Shown here one piece after another: positions 1 through 7,933 of a stretch of DNA of 64,000 nucleotides. The notes under the pieces are model-generated. The model saw only the letters and a program-made list of their open reading frames with translations, was not told the origin of the DNA and ran no database searches. The DNA lies in contig NZ_QAAD01000010.1 of NCBI RefSeq assembly GCF_003046625.1, positions 1 to 64,000 of the forward strand. Direction: 5' to 3'. The stretch's first letter is position 1, and each line of letters begins with the position of its first letter. This DNA is from Mangrovibacterium marinum. Its GTDB lineage: Bacteria; Bacteroidota; Bacteroidia; Bacteroidales; Prolixibacteraceae. The translations under genes and the position numbers were made by a program.

Positions 1-142
1 GTACAAAACAATAATCGAATTTGAACAACTAAATAATAATCAAAGAATAGCAGCGTAGCGCTTAACTAGCCGTACAGTTTTTTGTTGCATATCCAGATCA
101 ACGGATTATTGGATATTCAAACTACTGGATTGATGGATTGAT

Positions 143-237
143 GACTCACGTCTCACGTCTCACGACTCACGTCTCACGACTCACGACTCATGACTCACGT
201 CTCACGTCTCACGACTCATGACTCACGTCTCACGACT
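143..237. repeat. Tandem 7-bp repeat island (GACTCAC/GTCTCAC)
   Basis: About thirteen 7-bp units alternate between GACTCAC and GTCTCAC, with occasional GACTCAT. An open frame through it gives only repetitive low-complexity protein and is not a gene. Related units occur at 44095-44128 and, as hexamers, at 2555-2666. The stretch 1-142 before it holds nothing I can recognise. Confidence 0.85.
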
Positions 238-315
238 GCTCACCGATCACTCAAAGGGCAGCTTCTTGTTGGTTTCTTCGGGCAGTGTCCAATGAAATTC
301 TTTAGATGTTTCTGT

Positions 316-323
316 TATCTTTG
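316..323 (+). promoter_or_regulatory. Putative Bacteroidota -7 element before the ABC-F gene
   Basis: TATCTTTG matches the Bacteroidota -7 consensus TAnnTTTG. No clear -33 TTTG lies at the right distance. It would give a leader of about 260 nt to the ABC-F gene starting at 590. Confidence 0.35.
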
Positions 324-340
324 CACTTCAAATTTTGGGG

Positions 341-448
341 AATCCCGATTCATCGGAATTAACCGAGGGAACGAACTTGCAAGATGGTGACTTCTTCTAA
401 TTCAACCCCTCCAAACCGTTCCGTTAATTAGCGGATGGCTAATGGTTT
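341..448 (+). other. Leader with two potential hairpins upstream of the ABC-F gene
   Basis: Within the untranslated stretch 324-589 there is a near-perfect palindrome at 341-360 (core CCGAT-TC-ATCGG). A second compound hairpin spans 413-448, with AAACC/GGTTT outside and ATTAGC/GCTAAT inside. I do not recognise a known riboswitch. Long structured leaders are known for some ABC-F genes, so attenuation is possible but unproven. Confidence 0.3.
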
Positions 449-589
449 CCTTCCGGGGATTTCGGGGGGGGAAATTGAGATTGACTTAAAATTTGATTGT
501 TTAGGAAAAGTACTTTGGAAATACGCTACGCGGCGGAGATGATCCATAGGAGGAAGAACAAAAGAGACTCAATATTTAGAAAAGGGCTT

Positions 590-2548
590 ATGATTTCAGT
601 AGATCAATTAGTGGTAAGTTTTGGTGGCTTCGATCTGTTTAAGGGGGTGTCGTTTCTGGTGGCACCGAAAGATCGGATTGGCTTGACGGGAAAGAACGGC
701 GCCGGCAAATCGACCTTGTTGAAGATTTTGGCCGGCAAACAATTGCCCTCGGAGGGAACGGTTTCGTCGCCTAAGGATACGCGTGTCGGTTATTTGCCCC
801 AGCACATGGTGGTTGATAATACGAAAACGGTATTTGATGAAACCAAAACTGCTTTCGATGAAATTTTGAGCCTGAAAGCCGAAATTGACCATCTGAACCA
901 CGAAATAGCAACCCGCGAGGACTACGAGTCGGACAGCTACATGCAGCTGATTAACCGGGTGACGGATCTGAACGACCGCTACCTGATGGTTGGCGGAACA
1001 AATATGGAGGGCGAAATTGAGCAGACCCTGAAGGGATTGGGTTTCGAGCGGAAGGACTTCACGCGGCAAACCTCGGAGTTTAGCGGCGGATGGCGGATGC
1101 GCATCGAGCTGGCCAAAATACTGCTCCGCAAACCCGACGTGTTTTTATTGGATGAGCCAACCAACCACCTCGATATTGAATCGATTCAGTGGCTGGAAGA
1201 TTTTTTGGCCAACTACAACGGGGCGGTGGTTTTGGTATCGCACGACCGGGCTTTCCTGGATAATGTCACCAACCGTACCATCGAGATTTCGCTGGGCAAA
1301 ATTTACGACTATAAAGCAAACTATACCCGCTATCTGGAGCTTCGTAAGGAGCATCGCGAGACGCAGCTGGCGGCTTACCGCAATCAGCAAAAACTGATTG
1401 AGGAGACCGAGCAGTTTATCGAGCGCTTTCGGTATAAAGCCACCAAAGCGGTGCAGGTGCAGTCGCGCACCAAGATGTTGGAAAAGCTCGACCGTATTGA
1501 GGTGGACGATGAGGATAACTCGCGCTTAAATATTAAGTTTCCGCCGGCGATCCGCTCGGGCACCATCGTTGCCGAATGTAAGCACCTGTCGAAAAGTTAC
1601 GGCGATTTAGAGGTGTTGAACGATATTGACCTGATTATTGAACGGGGCGAAAAAGTGGCTTTTGTGGGTAAAAACGGCGAAGGTAAAACAACGCTGGCCC
1701 GCGTTATCCTGGGCGAACTGGAACATACCGGCGAGCTGAAGATTGGGCACAATGTGAAGGTGGGCTACTTTGCCCAGAATCAGGCGCAAAAGCTGGATGA
1801 AAACTTAACCGTGCTCGAAACAATCGACCAGATCGCGGTGGGCGATATCCGAACCAGGATCCGCGATATTCTGGGGGCATTTATGTTTTCGGGCGAGGAT
1901 GTGGATAAGAAGGTGAAGGTGCTCTCGGGCGGAGAGCGTATGCGCCTGGCCATGATTAAGTTGATGCTGGAACCGGTGAACTTTCTGGTGCTCGATGAGC
2001 CGACCAACCACCTGGATATTCGCTCGAAGGAAATGCTGAAAAACGCCCTGGCCGACTATGATGGTACCGTGTTGGTTGTGTCGCACGACCGCGAATTCCT
2101 CGACGGCCTGGTGAACTGTGTGTACGAGTTTAAGCACAAAAAGGTGAAGCAGCACCTGGGGGGCATCTACGACTTTCTGCAAAAGAAAAAGTTGGAGTCG
2201 CTGAAAGAACTGGAGCAGAAAACCAAGCCGGGAGCCAATAACGCCGCAAAGACTGTTGTGGCCGCACCGGCCGCCGACGATAATAAGCTGAGTTACGAAG
2301 AACGAAAGGAAATTAATAAGCAAATCTCGCGACTGGAGAAATCGGTTGAGCAAAGCGAGAACGATATCGCTCGAATTGAGGACGAGATTGCAACGATGGA
2401 TCAGCAGATGGCCAATCCGGAAATGCTGAACGATGCTTCAATCTTCGAGAAATACGATCAGCTGAAACAGGAATTGGAAAAGGTAATGGAACAGTGGACC
2501 GAATATACTGAAGAGTACGAAGGCTTGCTGAAACAGAAAACCTGGTAG
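590..2548 (+). CDS. ABC-F family ATP-binding protein (ribosome-associated)
   Basis: This 652-residue protein has two ABC nucleotide-binding domains and no membrane segments, the hallmark of the ABC-F class that acts on ribosomes (EttA/Uup/YheS type and resistance relatives). Domain 1 has Walker A GKNGAGKST at residues 34-42, signature SGGWRMR and Walker B LLDEPTNHLD. Domain 2 has GKNGEGKTT near residue 360, SGGERMR and LVLDEPTNHLD. A charged linker follows each domain, and the last 80 residues look like a coiled coil, as in Uup/YheS. The frame is open from 497, but homology begins at MISVDQL, so I start at 590. Whether it is a housekeeping translation factor or confers antibiotic protection cannot be told from sequence alone. 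A repeat array follows the stop within 7 bp. Confidence 0.92.
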   Translation: MISVDQLVVSFGGFDLFKGVSFLVAPKDRIGLTGKNGAGKSTLLKILAGKQLPSEGTVSSPKDTRVGYLPQHMVVDNTKTVFDETKTAFDEILSLKAEIDHLNHEIATREDYESDSYMQLINRVTDLNDRYLMVGGTNMEGEIEQTLKGLGFERKDFTRQTSEFSGGWRMRIELAKILLRKPDVFLLDEPTNHLDIESIQWLEDFLANYNGAVVLVSHDRAFLDNVTNRTIEISLGKIYDYKANYTRYLELRKEHRETQLAAYRNQQKLIEETEQFIERFRYKATKAVQVQSRTKMLEKLDRIEVDDEDNSRLNIKFPPAIRSGTIVAECKHLSKSYGDLEVLNDIDLIIERGEKVAFVGKNGEGKTTLARVILGELEHTGELKIGHNVKVGYFAQNQAQKLDENLTVLETIDQIAVGDIRTRIRDILGAFMFSGEDVDKKVKVLSGGERMRLAMIKLMLEPVNFLVLDEPTNHLDIRSKEMLKNALADYDGTVLVVSHDREFLDGLVNCVYEFKHKKVKQHLGGIYDFLQKKKLESLKELEQKTKPGANNAAKTVVAAPAADDNKLSYEERKEINKQISRLEKSVEQSENDIARIEDEIATMDQQMANPEMLNDASIFEKYDQLKQELEKVMEQWTEYTEEYEGLLKQKTW

Positions 2549-2554
2549 CAGGTG

Positions 2555-2666
2555 AGTCTCAGTCTCAGTCACAGTCTCAGTCTCAGTCACAGTCTCAGTC
2601 TCAGTCACAGTCACAGTCACAGTCACAGTCACAGTCACAGTCACAGTCACAGTCACAGTCACAGTC
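2555..2666. repeat. Hexamer tandem array (AGTCTC/AGTCAC)
   Basis: About nineteen 6-bp units run without interruption. The first nine form three copies of an 18-bp unit (AGTCTC, AGTCTC, AGTCAC). The rest are pure AGTCAC. The array starts just after the ABC-F stop codon and ends before the rlmB promoter region. A reverse-strand open frame across it encodes only Thr/Glu/Val repeats and is not a gene. Confidence 0.92.
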
Positions 2667-2688
2667 GCGAACTTTGAATTTGGGATTG

Positions 2689-2696
2689 TATATTTG
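2689..2696 (+). promoter_or_regulatory. Putative -7 element before rlmB
   Basis: TATATTTG is a full match to TAnnTTTG and lies 58 bp before the rlmB start. No well-spaced -33 element is visible because the hexamer array abuts it. Confidence 0.45.
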
Positions 2697-2754
2697 AAAC
2701 CTGAAAGCTGAATTTCGGTATATCAAAACGCATAAATATTAGTAAAAAACATAC

Positions 2755-3519
2755 ATGAGAGAGCAACGACAACAGAAATCGGACGATATGATTTTCGGCA
2801 TCCGTGCCGTTATTGAAGCCATCAACTCGGGTAAGGAAGTTGATAAAGTGTTATTGCAAAAAGGCGAACGGGGCGACCTGTTTAAAGAAGCTTTTGATCT
2901 GATTCGCCAGCATCAAATTCCATTTCAATATGTGCCGGTTGAAAAGCTGAACCGCATTACGCGAAAGAATCACCAGGGGGTGATCGCCTTTATTTCGCCG
3001 GTTAGCTTTTACGATATCGAAAACCTGTTGCCTGGTTTGTTCGAGGAAGGTAAGAATCCGGTGATTCTGGTGCTCGATCAGGTGACTGATGTGCGCAACT
3101 TTGGCGCCATTGTTCGTACGGCTGAATGTGCCGGTGTGCATGCCGTGCTGGTTCCCGATAAAGGGGCCGCGCGGATTAATGCCGATGCAGTGAAAACATC
3201 GGCCGGTGCCCTGCATCTGATGCCGGTGTGCCGCACCCGCGACCTGAAGAAGTCGGTTTTGTTTTTGCAACAATCCGGACTAAAGGTGATTGCTGCAACC
3301 GAAAAATCATCCGAAAACTATATTAAATCCGATTATACAGGGCCGGTGGCCATTGTGATGGGCTCGGAAGAATTTGGAATCGATCGCCAGATCCTGGATT
3401 TGGCTGACGATCGTGTTCAAATTCCTATTCTGGGGAATATCCAATCGCTGAATGTGTCGGTAGCTGCCGGCTTGCTGGTATACGAAGTGGTGCGGCAGCG
3501 TGCCGAGCTTAATGATTGA
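2755..3519 (+). CDS. rlmB: 23S rRNA (guanosine-2'-O)-methyltransferase, RlmB/TrmH family
   Basis: This 254-residue SPOUT methyltransferase would transfer a methyl group from S-adenosylmethionine to a ribose 2'-OH, in RlmB G2251 of 23S rRNA. The N-terminal substrate-binding domain carries FGIRAVIEAI and the KNHQGVIAF motif. The knotted catalytic domain has LDQVTDVRNFGAIVRTAE, then MGSEEFGI, then IQSLNVSVAAGLLVYE, which are SPOUT motifs 1 to 3. The length is usual for RlmB. An internal start at 2788 (MIFGIRAV) is also possible. The gene converges on the Lrp gene, whose 3' end overlaps it by 11 bp. The exact target nucleotide is inferred from the family. Confidence 0.9.
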   Translation: MREQRQQKSDDMIFGIRAVIEAINSGKEVDKVLLQKGERGDLFKEAFDLIRQHQIPFQYVPVEKLNRITRKNHQGVIAFISPVSFYDIENLLPGLFEEGKNPVILVLDQVTDVRNFGAIVRTAECAGVHAVLVPDKGAARINADAVKTSAGALHLMPVCRTRDLKKSVLFLQQSGLKVIAATEKSSENYIKSDYTGPVAIVMGSEEFGIDRQILDLADDRVQIPILGNIQSLNVSVAAGLLVYEVVRQRAELND

Positions 3520-3976
3520 TCGGCACCTGGCGTTTGAAGGATTCCTCGAGTGAGATGAAGGTTTCGGTACTTGATATACCGGATATTTTCTGAACCTTGT
3601 CACTCAGGATTTCTTTCAAATGCTCGTTGTCGCGTGCGTACACTTTTAGCCATATTGCGTATGCTCCGGTGGTGTAGTGGCACTCAACAATTTCGGGGAT
3701 GGCCTGAAGCATTTTGGCTACATCATCATAAAATCCTCCTTTTTCGAGGTAGATACCAACATAGGTGCATGTTTTGTAATCCACTTTTTTCGGATCGATA
3801 TGATAACCCGAACCGGTAATAACATTCATCTCGATCATCCTGTTTACACGCTGATGAACGGCTGCTCTTGAAACACCCACCTCGGCGGCTACATCTTTAA
3901 AGGGGATACGGGCATTCTTGGTGATAATATCAAGAATGTGTAAGTCTATCTGATCCAGATTATTTCTTAAGGTCAT
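3509..3976 (-). CDS. Lrp/AsnC family transcriptional regulator (copy 1)
   Basis: This 156-residue protein has an N-terminal winged helix-turn-helix (about residues 8-58, LDQIDLHILDIITKNARIPF then GVSRAAVHQRVNRM). A RAM/AsnC effector-binding domain follows, with the IPEIVECHYTTGAYAI signature and the closing ETFISLEESFKRQ. Such proteins form octamers that respond to amino acids. The frame is open to 4018, but MTLRNNLDQID at 3976 matches the family start. It is divergent from the ammonium transporter gene and paralogous to the regulator at 5898-6380. A role in nitrogen or amino-acid control of the transporter is an inference from position. Confidence 0.92.
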   Translation of the reverse strand: MTLRNNLDQIDLHILDIITKNARIPFKDVAAEVGVSRAAVHQRVNRMIEMNVITGSGYHIDPKKVDYKTCTYVGIYLEKGGFYDDVAKMLQAIPEIVECHYTTGAYAIWLKVYARDNEHLKEILSDKVQKISGISSTETFISLEESFKRQVPINH

Positions 3977-4005
3977 AATGTGAAAATGTAATTGATATAA
4001 TACGG

Positions 4006-4013
4006 CAAAAGTA
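4006..4013 (-). promoter_or_regulatory. Putative -7 element for Lrp copy 1
   Basis: On the minus strand this reads TACTTTTG, a match to TAnnTTTG, 30 bp upstream of the regulator start. No convincing -33 element is seen at the expected distance. Confidence 0.4.
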
Positions 4014-4196
4014 AGCATTATTTAGCAAATCGAAATTATCCTTGGTAGTATTCTTTCAAAATGATTTATTTTTTCGATTCCGCACTCGTTTGGTATAACT
4101 TTCAGACTATCAGTTTTATACTGTGCTTAATCGGGGCTGATGGTCTTTAGGTACTGATAAAAGTCAGCAAAAAACGGCACAATAAGTTCGCAAAAT

Positions 4197-4226
4197 TTTG
4201 CATGTAGTTTTAAAATGCTATTTTTG
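4197..4226 (+). promoter_or_regulatory. Putative amt promoter
   Basis: TTTG (4197-4200), an 18-bp spacer and TATTTTTG (4219-4226) fit the Bacteroidota promoter pattern, with the spacer one base short of the usual 19-21. It predicts a leader of about 85 nt for amt. The rest of the 341-bp divergent gap (3977-4317) is AT-rich; I see no clear palindromic operator in it. Confidence 0.5.
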
Positions 4227-4317
4227 CCGATGTAAAAGTATCAAATTGATATATGGCTGAAGATGTATGATTTGAACTTCTCTCACTAAATTGTAGGATT
4301 CTTAACTAACTGACATT

Positions 4318-5658
4318 ATGAAAAATGCTAATCTAAGTTGGCTTTTCATTCTTTTGCTATTGATCGTCGTCAGTATTGTCGGCGTTTTTGTACCTAGCGG
4401 ATTTGGAGGGCTTGATGATCCCAATATCGTTACCGGCGATGTTGCGTGGATGTTGACTGCGACAGCATTGGTGTTGTTAATGACACCGGGGCTGGCGTTT
4501 TTTTATGGCGGAATGGTAAATCCCAAGAACATTCTGTCGACCATGTTGCAGAGTTTTATTGCCATGGGATTAATCAGTGTTGTATGGGTAATCGTTGGCT
4601 TCAGTTTAGCCTTTGGCGATAGTATTGGTCCCGAGGGCTTCGGGCTGTTTGGTAACCCGGCGACTTTTTTCATGTTCCATAATGTATGCGGGAATACCGA
4701 CCCGAATTTAAGCCCGACCATCCCCTTGGCGCTATTTGCCATGTTTCAGTTGAAATTTGCGATTATCACCCCGGCGTTAATCACCGGGTCGTTTGCCGGA
4801 CGTGTTCGCTTCCGGGCCTATATGCTGTTTATGGTTTTGTTTATCATCTTCATTTATGCGCCGCTGTGTCACTGGACCTGGCACCCGAATGGTTTTCTTC
4901 GCAACTGGGGGGTGCTCGATTTTGCGGGCGGTACCGTCGTTCACATGTCGGCTGGTTTTGCCGCGCTGGCAGGAGCAATTTTTCTGGGTAAACGCAAAGA
5001 TTTCGGCACCGAACTGAAGCCTGCCAACATTCCTTTTGTGTTGTTGGGAGCCGGTATGCTTTGGTTTGGCTGGTTTGGTTTTAACGCCGGTTCGGCTTTG
5101 GGTGCCAACTCAACAGCTGCTTTAGCTTTAATGAATACCAACACCGCATCGGCCGCGGCCATGTTAGCTTACTTGTTTTACGATATGGCTAAAGGGAAAA
5201 AACCATCGAGCATGGGGGCTGCCATTGGCCTGGTTGTCGGCTTGGTGGCTATTACGCCGGCTGCCGGTTTTGTGAATGTTGGCTCTAGTTTAATTATTGG
5301 CGTTATTGCGGCTATTGTGAGTAATATTGCCATTGAGTTGCGGTCGAAAACCCGCCTGGATGATACGCTCGATGTATTTCCGGCACACGGGATGGGCGGT
5401 ATCGTCGGTATGCTGTTAACCTCTGTTTTTGCCGAAGATGTTGGTCTTATTCATGGCGAAACAACCACCTTTTTGTATCACTTATTAGCCTTGGTTGTGG
5501 TTGCGTTGTTTACCTTTGGCGGAGCCATGTTGATGTATAAAATTACCGACATGATTCTGGCTATGCGTGTATCGGCCCAGTCCGAGAAAATCGGTCTGGA
5601 CTTAAGTCAGCACAACGAATCGTACGACTTTGAATATAAAAGCGACACGAAGCTTTAA
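4318..5658 (+). CDS. amt: Ammonium transporter (Amt/MEP/Rh family)
   Basis: This 446-residue inner-membrane protein forms trimeric channels that take up ammonium. The first hydrophobic segment (residues 8-26) resembles the cleaved or extra helix of AmtB. The family signature FFYGGMVNPKNILSTM follows. The conserved pore histidine pair is visible in VVHMSAGFAAL and PAHGMGGIVGM, about 145-150 residues apart as in E. coli AmtB. A short cytoplasmic tail ends the protein. No glnK/PII gene is adjacent, unlike the usual amtB-glnK pair; instead two Lrp/AsnC genes flank it. A hairpin terminator follows directly. Confidence 0.96.
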   Translation: MKNANLSWLFILLLLIVVSIVGVFVPSGFGGLDDPNIVTGDVAWMLTATALVLLMTPGLAFFYGGMVNPKNILSTMLQSFIAMGLISVVWVIVGFSLAFGDSIGPEGFGLFGNPATFFMFHNVCGNTDPNLSPTIPLALFAMFQLKFAIITPALITGSFAGRVRFRAYMLFMVLFIIFIYAPLCHWTWHPNGFLRNWGVLDFAGGTVVHMSAGFAALAGAIFLGKRKDFGTELKPANIPFVLLGAGMLWFGWFGFNAGSALGANSTAALALMNTNTASAAAMLAYLFYDMAKGKKPSSMGAAIGLVVGLVAITPAAGFVNVGSSLIIGVIAAIVSNIAIELRSKTRLDDTLDVFPAHGMGGIVGMLLTSVFAEDVGLIHGETTTFLYHLLALVVVALFTFGGAMLMYKITDMILAMRVSAQSEKIGLDLSQHNESYDFEYKSDTKL

Positions 5659-5682
5659 CGAGTCGCTCTTTTATATGCTCGA

Positions 5683-5713
5683 AACTCCCCACTGTCTCCG
5701 GGGAGTTTTTTTA
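5683..5713 (+). terminator. Rho-independent terminator of amt
   Basis: An 8-bp stem AACTCCCC/GGGGAGTT with a 9-nt loop is followed by a run of T, 25 bp after the amt stop. Confidence 0.88.
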
Positions 5714-5849
5714 TGCCTGAAAGTTAGCCCATGCACAGAGTTGAAGCCGCCGGATCATCAAGAGGCTTTAATGATGTTTTTTAGATGACAAGCCGGCAAC
5801 TTGTGATAACCCAAGGTGCCCGACTTTCATTTCTGCTCAACCGGGCAAT

Positions 5850-5877
5850 AAAAAAACCGTTCATTGCTGAACGGTTT
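5850..5877 (-). terminator. Rho-independent terminator of Lrp copy 2
   Basis: A perfect 10-bp stem AAACCGTTCA/TGAACGGTTT with a TTGC loop is followed, on the minus strand, by a T run. It lies 20 bp after the stop of the regulator at 5898. Confidence 0.88.
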
Positions 5878-5897
5878 CCTTATATGTTTTAGTGGTA

Positions 5898-6380
5898 TTA
5901 CTTGATGGCTACCTGCCGTTTAAAATCCATCTCCAGTGAAATGAATGTTTCGGTACGGGCAATACCTTCAATTTCCTGAAGTTCCTCGTCGATCAGCTTC
6001 TTGAGGTGCTTGTTGGTTTTTGTTTGAATTTTCACAAAAATTGCATACTGCCCCGTTGTGTAGTGGCATTCAACAATTTCCGGAATCTTGCGTAAAGCTT
6101 CGGCAACCTGTGTGTGGAATTTGGCTTTTTCGAGATAAACGCCCATATAAGCACAAGTATTGTAACCCAGTTTTGCCGGATTGACAACAAACTCGCTGCC
6201 CGAAATAACCCCCAGGTTTAACAACCGCTGAACACGCTGGTGTATTGCAGCTCCTGATACGCCGCATTCGCGGGCTACTTCAAGGAACGGAATACGTGCG
6301 TTTTTGGTAATTAGGCGCAGGATTTTTTCATCCAGCTCATCGATTTGTGGTAGGGGTTCTATATAATCTTGATTCATCAT
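5898..6380 (-). CDS. Lrp/AsnC family transcriptional regulator (copy 2)
   Basis: This 160-residue protein has the same architecture as the regulator at 3509-3976: a winged helix-turn-helix (residues 13-62, with ITKNARIPFLEVARECGVSG) and a RAM domain with IPEIVECHYTTGQYAI and ETFISLEMDFKRQ. The two share many blocks (ITKNARIPF, YLEK, IPEIVECHYTTG, TETFISLE, FKRQV), so they are paralogues by duplication. It has its own terminator and probably its own promoter. The amt gene lies between the copies and reads towards this one. Its effector and targets are unknown; amino-acid-responsive control is the family norm. Confidence 0.92.
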   Translation of the reverse strand: MMNQDYIEPLPQIDELDEKILRLITKNARIPFLEVARECGVSGAAIHQRVQRLLNLGVISGSEFVVNPAKLGYNTCAYMGVYLEKAKFHTQVAEALRKIPEIVECHYTTGQYAIFVKIQTKTNKHLKKLIDEELQEIEGIARTETFISLEMDFKRQVAIK

Positions 6381-6517
6381 TTATTTTGATATGAAATTCG
6401 AATATTTCCTCTTAAAAATACGATAATTAATAAATAATCATTCTCTTGTTACCGTAATTTGTAATTGAATCTGTTGAAAAACTGAAAATTTGAAATTTGC
6501 TTCTTTTTAAAACGGGG

Positions 6518-6525
6518 CAAATGTA
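6518..6525 (-). promoter_or_regulatory. Putative -7 element for Lrp copy 2
   Basis: The minus strand reads TACATTTG, a TAnnTTTG match, 138 bp upstream of the regulator start in the 215-bp gap. No clear -33 box is present. Confidence 0.35.
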
Positions 6526-6595
6526 GAACAATTTTATGGATTTCTAAATGATAAAATATGGACAGTTGAAAAAATTGTCCGCTATTAGGACCGAA

Positions 6596-7861
6596 TTAAT
6601 TGGTTGCCTTGAAACAATTGGCCAGCTGGGTAATATCGTAGCCGCTGGGGCTTTGATATACCCGCAGGTCGAATTCGGGCAAAATAGCCAGTACATGATC
6701 AAAAATATCAGCCTGTATACCTTCGTAGTTTGCCCATCGCTGATCTTTGCTGAAGACATATATTTCGATGGGCAGCCCCGAGTCGGTGGGCTGTAAATGA
6801 CGAACCAAAAAGGTCATCTCCCGGTGGATGTTGGGGTTTTGCTTCAGATAAGCATTCAGGTAGTAACGGAAAATTCCCAGGTTGGTCTGCCGCCGGCCAT
6901 TGTAAACATCACCGTCCTGAACATTCAGCTTGGCATTAAACTGTTTGATGTCTTCCTGTTTGTCCGCAATATAATCTTTCAATAAGTAGAAACGGCTTAG
7001 TTTTTCCAGCAGCTTTTCATCGGCAAAACGGACACTTTTCATATCCAGGTTGATGGAGCGTTTTATGCGTCGGCCACCCGACTCTTCCATGCCGGCCCAG
7101 TTGTTAAACGACTCTGAGACCAGAGCATAAGTTGGAATTGTGGTGATGGTTTTATCCCAGTTTTGCACTTTAACAGTTGTGAGGGAGATGTCGATTACGG
7201 TTCCGTCGGCTTTATGGCTGGGCATTTCAATCCAGTCGCCGGGCTTAAGCATTTTGTTTGCTGAGAGTTGAATACTGGCCACGAAGCCTAAAATTGAATC
7301 TTTAAAGATTAACAACAGTACGGCAGCCATGGCTCCAAGTCCGGCAAAAAGGCCGAGAGGTGATTTATTGATAAGAATGGCGATTCCGAAAATAACGGCA
7401 ACAAAAATGGTAAAGATCTGCAATAGCTGTACGTAGCCTTTAATCGGTCGGGTGGCAGCGTAGGGTGTGGTCTGGTAGATGTCGTTCACTGCGTTGGCAA
7501 AGCGAACAGCGACCATGGTGAAAATGAAAACAAAATAGATTCGAGAGATCACCGATAAGCTGTAATCAACGACAATAAGCTCCGAGAAGCCGCTGACGGC
7601 ATAAATCATAAAGGCCGACGGCAAGTGAGCCAGCGCACTGAGTACCTTGCGTTTGATCAGGAAATCGTCCCATTCGGTTTTTGTTTTCTGGAAAATTTTG
7701 TTGATGAATGACAACAGAATTGCTCTTACCAAAAGTTGGGCTAGTAAAGCGGATATAATCAGGATGATAACCGATATTGTTGTTCCAAACGCAGTGGCCC
7801 ACTGAGTTGATATGTTTAGGTTCTCGAAAAGGGCAATAAGCCAATTATTCAATTGTTTCAT
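6596..7861 (-). CDS. Mechanosensitive ion channel, MscS superfamily (YbdG-like)
   Basis: This 421-residue inner-membrane protein matches the length and layout of E. coli YbdG/MscM. It has about five transmembrane segments in residues 20-190 and then the MscS pore helix and beta domain (LFAGLGAMAAVLLLIFKDSILGFVASIQL and KPGDWIEMPSHKADGTVIDISLTTVKV). The C-terminal half carries WDKTITTIPTYALVSESFNNW, typical of the YbdG branch. Such channels open on membrane tension and release solutes during osmotic downshock. The gene is divergent from the M64 peptidase with 72 bp between them. Confidence 0.93.
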   Translation of the reverse strand: MKQLNNWLIALFENLNISTQWATAFGTTISVIILIISALLAQLLVRAILLSFINKIFQKTKTEWDDFLIKRKVLSALAHLPSAFMIYAVSGFSELIVVDYSLSVISRIYFVFIFTMVAVRFANAVNDIYQTTPYAATRPIKGYVQLLQIFTIFVAVIFGIAILINKSPLGLFAGLGAMAAVLLLIFKDSILGFVASIQLSANKMLKPGDWIEMPSHKADGTVIDISLTTVKVQNWDKTITTIPTYALVSESFNNWAGMEESGGRRIKRSINLDMKSVRFADEKLLEKLSRFYLLKDYIADKQEDIKQFNAKLNVQDGDVYNGRRQTNLGIFRYYLNAYLKQNPNIHREMTFLVRHLQPTDSGLPIEIYVFSKDQRWANYEGIQADIFDHVLAILPEFDLRVYQSPSGYDITQLANCFKATN

Positions 7862-7933
7862 GCGTTGTGTTTTTGCTAAAGTCGAATTTTTATGAGTATT
7901 TTATCATTCGAAAATAGATAAAAACCTGGTATT

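Noticed and set aside
143-237. CRISPR array
   Set aside because: Repeat unit is only 7 bp with no spacers.
190-390. Open frame of 66 codons over the GACTCAC repeat island
   Set aside because: The first half is repetitive translation of tandem repeats and there is no family likeness or plausible start context.
2438-2662. Reverse-strand frame with a Thr-Val/Thr-Glu repeat
   Set aside because: It is produced by the hexamer array and the antisense of the ABC-F end.
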